Assembly (NCBI GenBank): GCA_013396635.1
Contig: WBMW01005029.1
Span: 1,053,314-1,117,313 of the forward strand
Direction of reading: 5' to 3'
DNA length: 64,000 nt
DNA from: Penelope pileata
Taxonomy: Eukaryota; Chordata; Aves; Galliformes; Cracidae
Each line of letters opens with the position of its first letter. Position 1 is the first letter of the stretch. Shown here one piece after another: positions 38,551-50,549 of the stretch. Both the position numbers and the translations under genes were made by a program. A model generated the notes under the pieces. It did no database searches. It was given only the letters and a program-made list of their open reading frames with translations, and was not told the DNA's origin.

Positions 38551-41500
38551 CTGCACTAACACCTGAAGAAGATGCTTTTATGATAATGATTGAGACTAAA
38601 TTGCTGGAATGGCTCTGAAGAGCTTAGCTTGAATCTGCACCCCCGACAGCGATGAAGGTCACTAGAGGCAAAGAGAATTGCTAAAACAGATCACGTGGGG
38701 TAGTCAAGAGAATAGGCTGTGCTGAGAATATGTATTACCCTTCTTCTGTTCCTTGGCTCAGCTTTTGTTAGACTAGCTGATGGCTAGTTTGGAGAGACTT
38801 GACTAAATATGATGAAGAATGAAAAATCAATATTAGAAAAGCAGATACGATTTATTTCCTGGGGAGCAGGGAAAACAAGGCACAATATGGTCCAGATAAG
38901 GCTGAAATAAGAGCATCTAGGATGGTATGTCCTATAAACAAATGTTCAAATGGAATATAATATTCTGTGTTATTTGATCCTACTACAGAAGTAGATCAAG
39001 ATATGACAGTGGCTGCAGTGGGTTAAGGGAACATCTCTGGATGTTATGTCAACTGTGCTGTCACAGGAGCACGGGCTTCAACTCCTGGCCTGAGAATTAT
39101 TAAGCTAAATGCACTGATCTGGCTTTGATACAATAATCCTGGCAAAAACTTTGCCATAGAACCAAGCATGAAGCATTTAGAGCAGTCTGAGTGCTGAGAT
39201 CTCTTCAGTGTCAATTTTTTTGTAACACTGCAGTTCGGAAGACATCTATACTGAAACCTCAGGTAGCATCTGACGAGGACACACCAACAGTCATGAGGAT
39301 AACAAAAATCAATATCCTTGATGAGCATCAACACCATGCATGATGTAGGTGATTATTCTCTGGCATGTAACATTGCATAATAACAGAATGCATGGACATA
39401 GCTGAGGTTGTATTTGAAGGAAATTGTGACCTTGTTATTGACATTCCAGTAGCAGACATGGAGAATAAACGTTACAAGTTATTGATCCAGTTCTATTGTA
39501 CAGCTATGAAAACAGCAATGAAATGTTTGTTGATCTAAAGCTTTTCTATCTTGCTTCAACAATTCTCACAGTATAGTAAAAGCAACAAAAAAATTTCCTT
39601 TAAATAATTCATATTATAAGGAGGTTATATTTTAATTTTTAAGTGCATCTGAGGGAAACATTTCCTTGTGTTATCCCTTGAGAAAAATTCTTGACTAGAT
39701 GGCCCGTAAACCTCACTTGGTCTAGCACTGTTCACAATGTTTAGCAGTGTATCTCTCTTTCTGGGCTAACTGCATGTGTTTAGCTATCAGCTAAACCAAA
39801 AGCCATGGCAGTGTGCCCACTTCAGCAATTAAGACCTGTCCTATACAGAAGAATATATGCAACTCAAAGAGAGTCCAAAATTTGGATAAGGAAATACCTG
39901 AAATTGTTTCCTTCCAAACATTTTTTAGGTATGAATATACTCACAGATCTTGCTATGTTACAAACAGAACTAAATGCTAAAACAGAGACATACAAGCTAA
40001 GTGCTACCATTTTGCTGTAGCTCCCAAAATAGCGGTAGACCAAAATAACTTTTTGTAGGTATGTTCATTTCTTGCTCTATTACATTTTCTTCCTCACTCA
40101 GATTTGTTTTAATAATTATGCTTTGTTTTGACATTTTGAGTCACTTCCATGACATGCAGCGTATTATCTGATCTGCATTACACTCTGTCACTGAAAATGT
40201 GCTGAGCAGTAAAGTTAGATCTGAGGTGACAAGAAACAGAGCTTTTTCTTTTTTTTACCTATGAATTTCAGTTTCATGCAAACCTAATTTCTCAGAGCAT
40301 AAAGCTCATGACAACAGATTGGTACTGTAAATTTATGGCAAATTTTTCAGTTTTCCTGTGGTTTAAAGTGGTTACTCACATAACAAAAGTGTTAGTCAGA
40401 GGCAACTTTAACTTTCTGCTAAATATCCAAGATCACCACTGGGTTTTCCTGTCAGTTTTCAATTTGGAAATGTAAAGTGCAAAAGTGTTTGCCCATCCTT
40501 TTGGTATATAACGAACACTTAAATGCCTTCCTTGGTTTTTAACATTAATAGCATATCAGCTTTTTCTCCTGAGACACAGGGTTAAAGGCTTGATCCAAGG
40601 TTTGTTCTACTGGATGAAGAGACTGATTACTTTCAGAACGCTTTGGATTAGACTGTAGGATAGCATTTAGCCAGCTGTGAAGCAGTTATCAGTGTTTGAC
40701 CATGAATCTGGCAATCAAGGCTTTTCTTTCATCCTTGGCCGCCAGGTGTCTTTCCCCTAAATAGCATACATAATTGCCACAATATAGTGTATCTGTTTTT
40801 ACTGCTCCTTCTGGGTTTTTCAGAGCTACCTATTCTCCATACCTCTGCACTGTGTGGATCTTCCACAGATACAAAAATTTCAAGCCGTTGGCACAAGTTC
40901 TGTTCAATGCCACTGGCTGCTTCAATCTTCTTTGAAGGATTAGTTTAAATTTGCAATGGTGAGGCTTAATACAATAAGAATTTGGTTGGACAGGAGCTTT
41001 CACAACTGTTAGTTTTGCATTTACAATTTGTTAATTTGATTATTCTTATCTCATTTTTGTAATCCTCATTGGTTCTTTCAATAGTATGCCATATCTCTCT
41101 TGGGAAGTTTTGCACCTTGCTTAAAATAGCCCCTCTCATAGCAAATTAATCTAAGCTTTTTTTGAATCAACTGAAGTTTATTCATCTACCTTTATTGTCT
41201 ATCAAAAAAACCCATCTGGGCTCCATTTTCCCTGTAACTGTTTTCTATGATTTGAAAGCTGTTCCCCCTCAATTTTCCTGTTTATTCCAAAGTGAGCCTT
41301 TCCTGATAGTTATCTTTCCTTCAGACTAACACATCTGGGTATTTAAATCTTCTATCATATTTGTTATTCTTCTGTCAACTCCCTTCAATCTACCTGTCGT
41401 TTAAGAAAAATGAGCACTTGGTTTTGGGCTTAAAGAAAGAGTGACTGGAGAATACTACTACATCAGACAGGAAACTCTTCCCAATGTTTTCAGGCTGTTG

Positions 41501-44500
41501 TGAATCCAAAGAAAACCAAGGCCAATGAAAATGCTAAGAAAAGCAGACTACTTGATGTTCAGAGCATTTTGGAGGCATGTGAGGGACCCATGTTGACCCA
41601 TGTGTTTCAGATGAGAACTTTCCAAAGTACTTTCTTGAAACCTAGCTCTCCAGGCTTTTGTCACAATTTTAGTAATTTTCCAAATAAAATAATCAGATAC
41701 ATTTTTACAAATCATCTTGAATCTTTAGTATTAAAATTCGAACAACAACTACAGCAACAGAGCCAGACTGGCTATAATACTAATTTTCAGGTTATTTCTG
41801 TGAAATATCTACACTAATTCAAATAAAGATTATTAGAAGAAAAAGATATGACAACTTGTAATGAAATTCTCTGTCATACAGGTATCTCCCAAAACACAAC
41901 CTATGCCCTCTTTTCCTGACTTGCAAGAGATTTAAGATGCTAGAAGAAGAGCGAGCATGGCCTGTTTTATTGCCTTGCTGCAGAGAAGAAGATGAAATGC
42001 AGCTGTTAAAGAAGCAGACTTGTCTGAAGAACTCAAAGTACTGTACTTAGGCAGCCAGATCTCAACAACTGGCTGCAGCTGACATGAGGGAGCTGGAGGG
42101 TTGCAGAAGGGAATGTCCTCCCTTCTCCTTTCCCCTATTCCTGCTATGAGCATCATCAGCAATGCAATAGTCTCTGTCAGAAGGGCACGTTCAGAAGCTG
42201 CTCTTCATGAGCTTTCAGCTGTCACAGGGTTGTTCATATATCCCTGGATCCAACTACTCCAGCTGTTGAGACAAACTGTGGTACTTCAGGATTTTGAGTG
42301 CAGGTTGCTGCAATGAAGTGAATGCCATCATTTATAGGTACTGCCAAGAGTTTTCTTTTCAGTGTCCAGATCCCTGCATCAATTTCTTTTATACCAGTTC
42401 TTCATATGATATAATGAATTCTTTAGCAGAGGTGTTTGTGGTCCAAATTGCTCTCCTACTAGAGATGTAAAATCTTGCATTGATTTGATGAAAAAACTTA
42501 AGATCTCACATTAAAAAAGAAGCTATATTAGCTGAGTTTTTAATTTAATGACAGCTGAGTTAAAAGCTAAAGCATTAAAATGAAGTGAGGGTAATCCACG
42601 AAGAGGCCATGGAGCATTCCACTACTCTGCAGAACTTACAGAAGCAGATCAAGAAATACAAGCAGTATATTTATCTAAGAAAAGTCATACTTTTTTTTCT
42701 AAAAGGCAAAAAGTTTGCTCCTTGTTCATGATTAAACAGGTTTCCCACAAGCAATGCCTCCTTGGAGGGGAGCTGTTGGCAAAGAAGTCTATGGCCATCA
42801 CCCCTAGGACAGTTGGAGGAGCGGGTGGCCCCTGTGTTCATTTAGACCCCAATTGCTTTCAGTTCCCTCTCCTCCATGTCCTTTGACTCTAAATGTAAGA
42901 ATAGGTGCAGATATAATGTGAAGTATTTCTGAAAAACAGCAAAAAGAGCTTGGCCTGGTACTTGGATAAATGTGATATATGAATGCCACCGTTGTGAAAT
43001 TAATTGATGCATAAAAAGGAAAACGTAAATGGGCAATTAAGCATAAAAGATATACCCAAAAGATTAACATGGAAACTGAGTTTATTTTAAGAACACAACT
43101 TGCTTGTGATCTTCCAGTGTTATTATTAGGATGAACCACAGAAAGAAAATGCACTTCAGAAGTAGCATAATTACGTACATGAGTAGTTACACATTCAGTA
43201 GTTGTAGACTTGAATCAGTTTTCTTAGTAACCCAAAGTAATTAGGCAATTAAGTATGCAACTTATTTATGAAAATAGAATCCAAAATGGCTGTTCCTGGT
43301 AGATTTTAAAGAAGCTGTAAAAAAGAAGAACGTATCCCAGGCTAGATTCATATCGAATTGTAATGCACTATAATAATTTTTATTTAATCTTCATTTTTTT
43401 TATTTGAGAAAGGATATTCTTGGGATGAATTACAGAGAAACATTTTCCTGTAATCAAGAGAAGTGTGATAATTTTATTATGGTATCTTTCAGAAGGAATC
43501 ATAAAATATAGACCTATTCTTTCATGTGGTCGCCCTTATATCTCAAAGATTATTTCAAGGATAGACGAAAGAAATGCATTAGAAAATTTCAGTATGAAAA
43601 TGTGTACTGGTATTAGTGTAACATATGACACAACTCTTTCTGGTGACTGTGCTGGCTCATCACTGCTTTTCCTCTTTTTTTCCAGTTGCTGAAGAGCTTT
43701 ATGGTCATTCAATAATCACTTTCATAATTGTCAGTGTCAGCAATTTCCACAGATCTTTCCCCTCTGTATGTTCAATTGCCTCAGACAAAGGGATCAGACA
43801 TAATTATGGGAGTGAGTTTCCAAGAAACAGTATTTCTCTGAGCACTGGGGGCCAAAGCAAAAATAAATTAAACATCCCTGTTGTAACAGATCACAAGGAT
43901 TAGATTAGATTGATTAAATTTTCAGAAGTCCATATATATAGCAGATACATCAATCCCTGGGGCTCTTGCAGACTCCTTTGCTCTAGAAAGCAAAATTACT
44001 TAAATAATACCAAAACTAATCATCATTTGTTTGTTTTTAGCAACATTATGCAACTTCAGCACTGCTAACATTTGGCTGGTGGAAAAGTAATGATTATCCT
44101 AGGTAACTGGAGATAACTTTTTCCACTAGTTGAACACCCTGTGATGAATCATCTTCCAAGCTCTGGCGTATTTCAGACTAGGATTTCCCTGAATCTTCTG
44201 CAGTTTTTCTTTCTGGTTATCTGCAATTCAGTCTCCCTGAGAAGTCCTGTAACCTTCTTGCCCACAGACCCATCAGCAACGCTGCTACCTGTTGCATGTA
44301 AAATCTGGGTTTTTTTTTTCTGTTTTGAATCTGCTTCCTTCTGGATTCATTTGGTGTTCCCCAGTTGATATCTATCTTTATTCTTCGTGACTGCCATGAT
44401 TACGCAGACCTCTGACATGACCTCCTCAAATTGATCCTCCTTTTCTTCCCAAACAACTCAAAAATTTCTCCTATGGAAAATGTTTACTTCCTCTAATCAT

Positions 44501-45157
44501 GCTTGCTGTCTTTCTCCAAAAGTTGCCTGGTTCTTCTACATCTTTTTAGAGATGAGGAGACTAGAGCTACCTGCTTTATTCATGATAAGAAAGAACTATG
44601 AACTTATGCAATGGCAGAGAGACATTTTCTTCTTTGTTTTCTGTTTTTTTCTTCCCAATAATTCCTAATACTTGATAATTTTGGGGGCAGCTGTCGAGCA
44701 CTGGCCCAATGTTTTCATGTATTTATTGAGCGTGACTATCAATTTTTCCAACTCAGAATTCTTTTGGTCCCCCACGAAGTTAAGTCTGAAACCTGCAAGG
44801 CTATCCTAACTGTTTCTGGGCAACTGCTAACCCTTCTTTTTCTGCAAGTTTTTGCAGTGAATGGACTGTTCCATCAGAAACCTGTATCTTCATGCTAATG
44901 CAGAGAATTGAATTCCATGTTTTTCTCACAGTTCTTTGTAAATTTTTTTTTCTTTTAATCAGCTAAAAACCCTATAATTGTATGATTTCTATTCTTATTC
45001 TACTTTTATCTACAACTGAAGAAAATGCCACTGGAGCTAAGGAAATACCCTGTCAATGGTTTTGCATTTCACAAAAGATTTAAATTCCTTACAGAAGGCT
45101 GATTTTTCTAAAAGATACACAAGCTAAATCCTCATGAATACATCCTAGACAAGAATC
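38551..45157. other. Unique DNA, no gene recognised; pyrimidine-rich parts
   Basis: The segments at about 40480-41410, 44130-44480 and 44690-44960 have C/T-rich + strands of the kind seen when an old A-rich LINE lies on the minus strand. The piece around 41330-41400 (ATTTAAATCTTCTATCATAT) is reminiscent of antisense CR1 endonuclease sequence, but I cannot align it securely. The frames at 41500-41817 (105 codons, +), 42804-43154 (116 codons, minus) and 43625-43903 (92 codons, +) have no motifs. Confidence 0.45.
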
Positions 45158-45856
45158 AGTGGGATATCTCCTAGAGGAGAAGGATTTGGGGGTGTCTGTT
45201 GATGAGAAACTCAACATGAGCCGTCATTGTGTGCTTGCAGCCCACAAGGCCATCCGGATCCTACGCTGCATCAAGAGAAACGTGGCCAGCAGGTCGAGGG
45301 GGGTGATTCTGCCCCTCTGCTCTGCTCTCATGAGACCTCACCTGGAGTATTGTGTCCAGTTCTGGGGCCCCATCACAAGAAGGATGTGGAGCTGTTGGAG
45401 CGGGTCCAGAGGAGGGCCACGAGGATGATCAGAGGGCTGGAGCACCTCCCCTATGAGGACAGGCTGAGAGAGTTAGGACTGTTCAGCCTGCTGAAGAGAA
45501 GGCTGCGGGGGGACCTGACAGCAGCCTTCCAGTACCTGAAGGGGCCTACAGGAAAGCTGGGGAGGGGCTTTTTACAAGGACAGGTAGTGACAGGACAAGG
45601 GGTAATGGTTATAAACTGAAGGAGGGTAGAATTAGACTAGATATAAGGAGGAAATTCTTCACTGTGAGGGTGGTGAGACACTGGGACAGGTTTCCCAGAG
45701 AAGTTGTGGATGCCCCCACCCTGGAAGCATTCAAGATCAGGCTGGATGGGGCTTTGGGCAACCTGATCTAGCCAGAGGTGCCCTTGCCCATGGCAGGAGG
45801 GTTGTAACAAGATGATCTCTAAGGTCCCTTCCAACCTGAACCGTTCTATGATTCCA
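45158..45856 (+). mobile_element. CR1 LINE, 5'-truncated, about 700 bp
   Basis: Starts inside ORF2 with [20 protein letters not shown] and continues through [20 protein letters not shown]. The frame 45159-45428 is then lost at about 45367-45372, where GGGGCCCCATCACAAG is one base shorter than the matching site in the copy at 11070. The reverse-transcriptase C-terminal part continues in the next frame (within 45227-45619: [20 protein letters not shown] and [20 protein letters not shown]). The ORF2 tail ends at TAG 45769-45771, and a 3' UTR and a degenerate octamer (TTCTATGATTCCACG) close the element. It is the same subfamily type and orientation as the 11070 copy, and is non-functional. No target duplication is evident. 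Confidence 0.95.
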
Positions 45857-45961
45857 CGTATCTATACTGCTAACAGTAGAATGGGAAGGTACTGCTGTAC
45901 TTGGCAGTTAGTTTTAGCTTCTTCTTCCAAGCTTTAATGATCTTTGTCTTTTCTTTTACAG

Positions 45962-45984
45962 AAATTTCATGGTGGTTAATGAAG
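45962..45984 (+). other. Microexon-like segment with consensus splice sites
   Basis: A strong acceptor-like tract (TTTGTCTTTTCTTTTACAG, ending at 45961) is followed by 23 bases and then AAG|GTAAAA, a good donor. The segment length is not a multiple of three. No upstream or downstream exon could be identified, so the reading frame and gene are unknown. Such combinations also occur by chance in T-rich introns. Confidence 0.15.
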
Positions 45985-46557
45985 GTAAAAAGACTATTCC
46001 TCATTTGAAATTTTTAAACAATACACTGAATTTGATCCAGTGATATCATTTCCAATTCATAATTTCTGTAAATCTCCCTTGTAATGAATTATGTGAATAG
46101 TTTCCTTTCAGAAAGATCCAGCGATATTTTATATTCCTTAAAGAATGAAGGTACAATTTCATAAGAAAATGTTGAAAATTAAGCATATATTTTATATGAA
46201 ACTAATGTGATGCCATGCTTCTCAGAAAAAGAACAGTAATAGTATCACTCTTCTGTATGGATGATATTTTCTAAACAGAATGCGGTACCAATAGTTGCAA
46301 TTTATGCTGTGCTCATTACTAAGGACCTTTAACTCCAGTCTTCACTTTTCAAGTAAGCTAATTGATAACCTATTTAAAAACAAAGAAAGACACAGAATGT
46401 TTCCAACATCATCTGCCAGCTGTAGCTACTTCAGATGTCCACTTCTGGATGAAATATGAAGCTGTATACTTGTTTTTCCGTGATGAGATCTCCCATCTAA
46501 AAGAAGTATATCCTGCTGAATCTCTTCGTGTCAATAAATGACAGTTATTTGTCAAAT

Positions 46558-46590
46558 AAAAAAAAGAAAGAAAGAAAAAAAGAAAGAAAA
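46558..46590. repeat. (AAAG)n-type microsatellite
   Basis: A-rich run with repeated GAAA units following CAAATAAA, then ATCAAG. It could be the tail of a decayed + strand retroposon, but no body is recognised upstream. Confidence 0.85.
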
Positions 46591-49500
46591 TCAAGTTCTA
46601 AGAAACTTTATAGGTCAGCAGAAATGCCTTGAAATTAAATTCCTTCTTTCAAAAAAAAATGCAGAACACTGTTGCAGGCAAACTGGGTCATTTAGTACCA
46701 AAACTCTCACTAAGTCTAATCCTCACAGCTTGTTTGAAGCTGTGTGAAGACACAAACTGCCAAAATACTGATTTTGGTATCACGACTGCCAATGGAGTCC
46801 TGCAACTCCATTGCGTTAAATATAAATACCACCACCTTTCAGATGATTCAAAATTCAGCAATGATCCAAATCCAGAAAACATACATCTAAGATAGGTTGA
46901 AAACAAGCAAAATAGGAGAAATTCTAATAGAAAGGAAAATCTGTGGAAAAAATTGTCTCTTTCATTATATTCCTTGCTATCAAAGCTGTCTGTTTGTATG
47001 GATAGGGAAGTTTCAAAAATTTCAGAATTTATAGCTTTGACCAATTTCTATGAGCTATGTGATTAATACTTAGAGAACATTTAAATCTAAATCTCCCAAA
47101 CTTCTTTACTATTTTTAGATTTAGACTTTTCAGAAACTAACAAGTGATTATCTCCGTTGTCTAATTATCTGTACAAAATAACAGAAACAAACCTCATTTC
47201 CTAACCAGGTCTATTCATTTTCAGCAGCCAGATGCTGATACACTGTTACAAGCAGCCAAAGTAACAGCCTGTACATTTTCACAGCAATGGAGAAATCAGA
47301 AGAAACTGTTGCATCATCTGCTCTGACCACCTGGGCATCAAATCTCATTACATTTCACTCAATCATTATTTTGCCATTCCTCATTATCAGTATTTATCTT
47401 AGCCTCTCTACCTGAGAGGCACTGAAATACCAATATAACTTCAGCTTCTGACAAGTGGTTGATATTAAGCCTTTCCTCATTACATAACGTAAACCTCTGG
47501 CACATACGATTTTCTCATGAGAGTAAATACTACTTCACTCTACATATAGTGGGCAAGTTCTGTGTATTTTATATTTCAGCTCTCTTCCTCAAAGCAGCTT
47601 TTGTCACCATTTCAGACTACTGTAGCATCTTTGCTAGCTATGGACAGCAGCATAAATTTCCTGTCCTAAAACTCATACAAATAGAGAAGCTAAAGATGTG
47701 CACCGCAGGGAAGGGTTATCATGCCATTAACTGCATATCCTGCTTAGTTTCCCATGCTGTACAACTTGGCTGTTTCAGCCAGTGGAGGCATGAGGACTGA
47801 TGCACAGGGGTGCTCATCTTGCACCCAAAAAGCCATTGGAGCCGCTGGTGGAGCCCAACAGAAGAGGCTCCACAATATTTCACACAGCAGCTTGTAAATC
47901 ACACATAACCACGTTTTTCCATTGTAGTTAAATCGTTATAAAACAGAATGGCAACTTTTCCTTGCAGTGAGGCTCCTTATCTGCCCATGTCACAGACAAT
48001 GTCACCTTCTAGCAAGATAACTGTCTCCAACAATAAGATTCAGAAAAACTCCAGCTTTCAAGCACATTTCAGAATAAATATGAGGCAAAAATGTCTCCTT
48101 CCACATGGGTTTTCAGAGCAATATGCAGATTAGCATGAGCATGGCATTTCTTTTAACTGCGAAGCCTGGTGTTTTCCTCATTCACAGAATTTGCATTAAA
48201 TAGATGTGTCCAACAGGAGATAAAAAGGAGGAAACCAGTCAGCTTAAGACATTTGCAAACTGTGGAACAAATACTTGACAGATTCATTTGAAGGATAGGG
48301 AATGGAAAGGGAGCTTTATAGACAAATTTCTTGATGAGTTTTATTTTTGAATTTGTTTAGAAGGAAATATCGGAAATCTATAATGCTTCATTATGAAATA
48401 TTTCTGAGCGCACAGTGAGTATCTGCCATGCCTAAACATCCTCAGAGTGTCACTCCATGGTCCTCCAACACACAGCATTTCAATTCAAGGCAATAGTTTG
48501 GCAAAATTCCTATGCACTCCAGTAGTAGGTTTTGACCTCTGAACTGTTAGCATCATGGGAGACCCAAATGGTCTCTCTCAGATTCTTGGACACTGCAAGT
48601 AGCCTGTAAGGACAAATTCTCATGATTTGCACTGAGTCCCTTACAAAAGAGAACAAACTGAATACTAGAGATTATTTTACGCCACAGTTTTCATTTTTTC
48701 TCTGGATACATTGAAATAAATCTTTGGTACAGGACTCCAGCTTTGAGCACTTTCCTGTATTTCACAAAAGAGCTTCACATTTTGATGGGATTCCAGATTT
48801 TTCTTTTTGGTCTTCTGTCAACACACTGCAGGGGTGGGCATACATGGGAAGTTTTGTGGTAATAATGCACTCTTTAGACAACTCTGGAGCTGGTAAAGGA
48901 AATAAGGCTGAGGGAAAGTAGGACTTGGCAATGTAATAGTAAAAATGTGGCTGCTCCTTTCTAAAGTGGGTTTAAGACTGTTGTGTGTCAGATGGATTTC
49001 TTTTCTTGATTCTCCATCCACAAAGACTGAGAAGATAGAGCAAGTTTATTGTGTATCTGAAGACAAAAAAATGTACAGTGAAGCATGGTGGGGAAAAGTA
49101 CTTTCAGATAAGAAAAGATAGGGGAGAAACAAGGCTTCACATCCCCTTGCCTACTTTGGTATAGTTTCAGATTATTTGGATTTATTCATTAATTTAATCT
49201 ATTTTGCTAAAAGGTAGGAGACAAAGTTCAGTGAGTTTTGTTCATTTGCACCATAGACTAAAGATTAAAAAGCAAAGAAACATTGATTTCAGTAATGCCT
49301 AGAAATAAAGGTTCACATCTCAAATGCAATGGTCCATCAGTATGATAGATGCATGCACACAAGTAACTGTCTGTCTTATGCTAATAGTTGCACCCTAACA
49401 TCTAGCATAATACACGGCAATAATAAACAGCTTGATTTGAACAGTCTGGAATGTAGACATACAAATCCAGGGGACATGAATGTTGTCTCCAGTTAGAGAA

Positions 49501-49611
49501 AAAAAATTCCATGAATGGAGGACAAATGTTAAATTTTCTAGCTATCTAAAATGCAAGTTTCTCAAAGGATTTTAAACTCAAAGCTGAAATCTACATTTCC
49601 CTATGTATTCA

Positions 49612-49962
49612 GAATCACAGAATCACAGAATCACTGAATCACAGAATCACAGAATTGCAGGGGTTGGAAGGGACCTCAAGAGATCATCGAGTCCAACCCC
49701 CCTGCCAGAGCAGGTTCCCTACAGCAGGTTGCACAGGTAGGCGTCCAGGCGGGTCTTGAATATCTCCAGGGAAGGAGACTCCACAACCTCCCTGGGCAGC
49801 CTGTTCCAGTGCTCCGTCACCCGCACCGTGAAGAAGTTCTTCCGCATGTTGGTGCGGAACTTCCTGTGCTCCAGCTTAAGGCCATTGCCCCTTGTCCTGT
49901 CCCCACTGACAACCGAAAAGAGGTTCCCCACCTCCATTTGCCTCCCGCAAATTCAGATATAG
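49612..49962 (-). mobile_element. CR1 LINE 3' end, minus strand, different subfamily
   Basis: The + strand opens with a GAATCACA-type octamer array (49612-49655), the reverse complement of a CR1 3' microsatellite, followed by GGGTTGGAAGGGACC, typical of galliform CR1-F-like 3' ends. On the minus strand the frame at 49937-49719 encodes the ORF2 C-terminal tail without a break ([18 protein letters not shown], then [20 protein letters not shown]) and stops at TAG (49719-49721). About 350 bp remain, 5'-truncated; homology fades near TTCAGATATAG at about 49962. The intact tail and few mismatches suggest a younger insertion than the other fragments. The family assignment is from memory of the consensus. 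Confidence 0.95.
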
Positions 49963-50549
49963 TTACGCTAGTAATGTTAACATAGTAGAAAGAGTGACAC
50001 AAATAAAAATTTAAATGAGCTTAGCTTTGTTCTAAAGCAACAGAAAGATTGCCTTGGGCACTACGAAATAGATACATAGACATCAACTGGAACCTTAATA
50101 TTTTAGCAGCAAAAAATACTAAAACCCACAGTCCTGGAAATGACAGATACCTAAGAAGTAAGGCAATAATTACAGAACAATGCAATTCCCACTCCTGAAA
50201 AATCTGTAGATCACAGTACCCTATTAGAAGGATTAGCTGTTCACTCTTAGATGAATGGAAATGACAACATAGGAAATGCAACCTGAAGAAGACTACTGAG
50301 ACAAGTAAATAGAAGTCAGATTTCTTAGCTACTCAGTTTTGGGATAAGTCAGCATGTTCTTTGCTAAAACACAAATTGAGGACCATACGGGTGCCCATAA
50401 TTTTTCAGTTGAAGGTCTGCCTATAGCTCACTGTCAAAACGAGGATACTGACTGAAGTAGCATTAGAGAAACACTGCAAGAAAAGGGTGAATAAGTGACA
50501 ATGTATCCACAGCATCTAGCCCATAGCTAGCCCTTGTTCAGGGACTTCC
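49963..50549. other. Unique AT-rich spacer between two LINE copies
   Basis: About 590 bp with an 86-codon minus-strand frame (50021-50281) rich in Leu and Phe, without a recognisable domain. No repeat is identified. Confidence 0.5.

Larger units (their letters stand above)
45857..49611. other. Unique AT-rich DNA, one microexon-like site
   Basis: Holds a splice-like segment at 45962-45984 and an (AAAG)n run at 46558-46590. Frames at 46688-47044 (118 codons, minus) and 47459-47800 (113 codons, +) show no domains. No conserved exon is recognised. Confidence 0.5.

Noticed and set aside
41500..41817. 105-codon + frame (Lys/Asn start, Gln-rich end) as an exon
   Set aside because: No family resemblance and no splice sites that fit; Gln-run comes from a short CAACAG repeat.
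43660..43700. Acceptor-like tract TTTTTTTCCAG as the start of an exon
   Set aside because: No donor with a plausible exon length follows and the downstream translation is not recognisable.
45159..45619. Two overlapping frames as a functional reverse transcriptase
   Set aside because: They are the 3' end of a 5'-truncated CR1 split by a one-base loss near 45370; no promoter, ORF1, endonuclease or catalytic RT core.
49604..49957. ATTCAGA on both sides of the CR1 at 49612 as a target-site duplication
   Set aside because: The right-hand TTCAGATAT is itself part of the CR1 sequence in this region, so the match is probably not a duplication.
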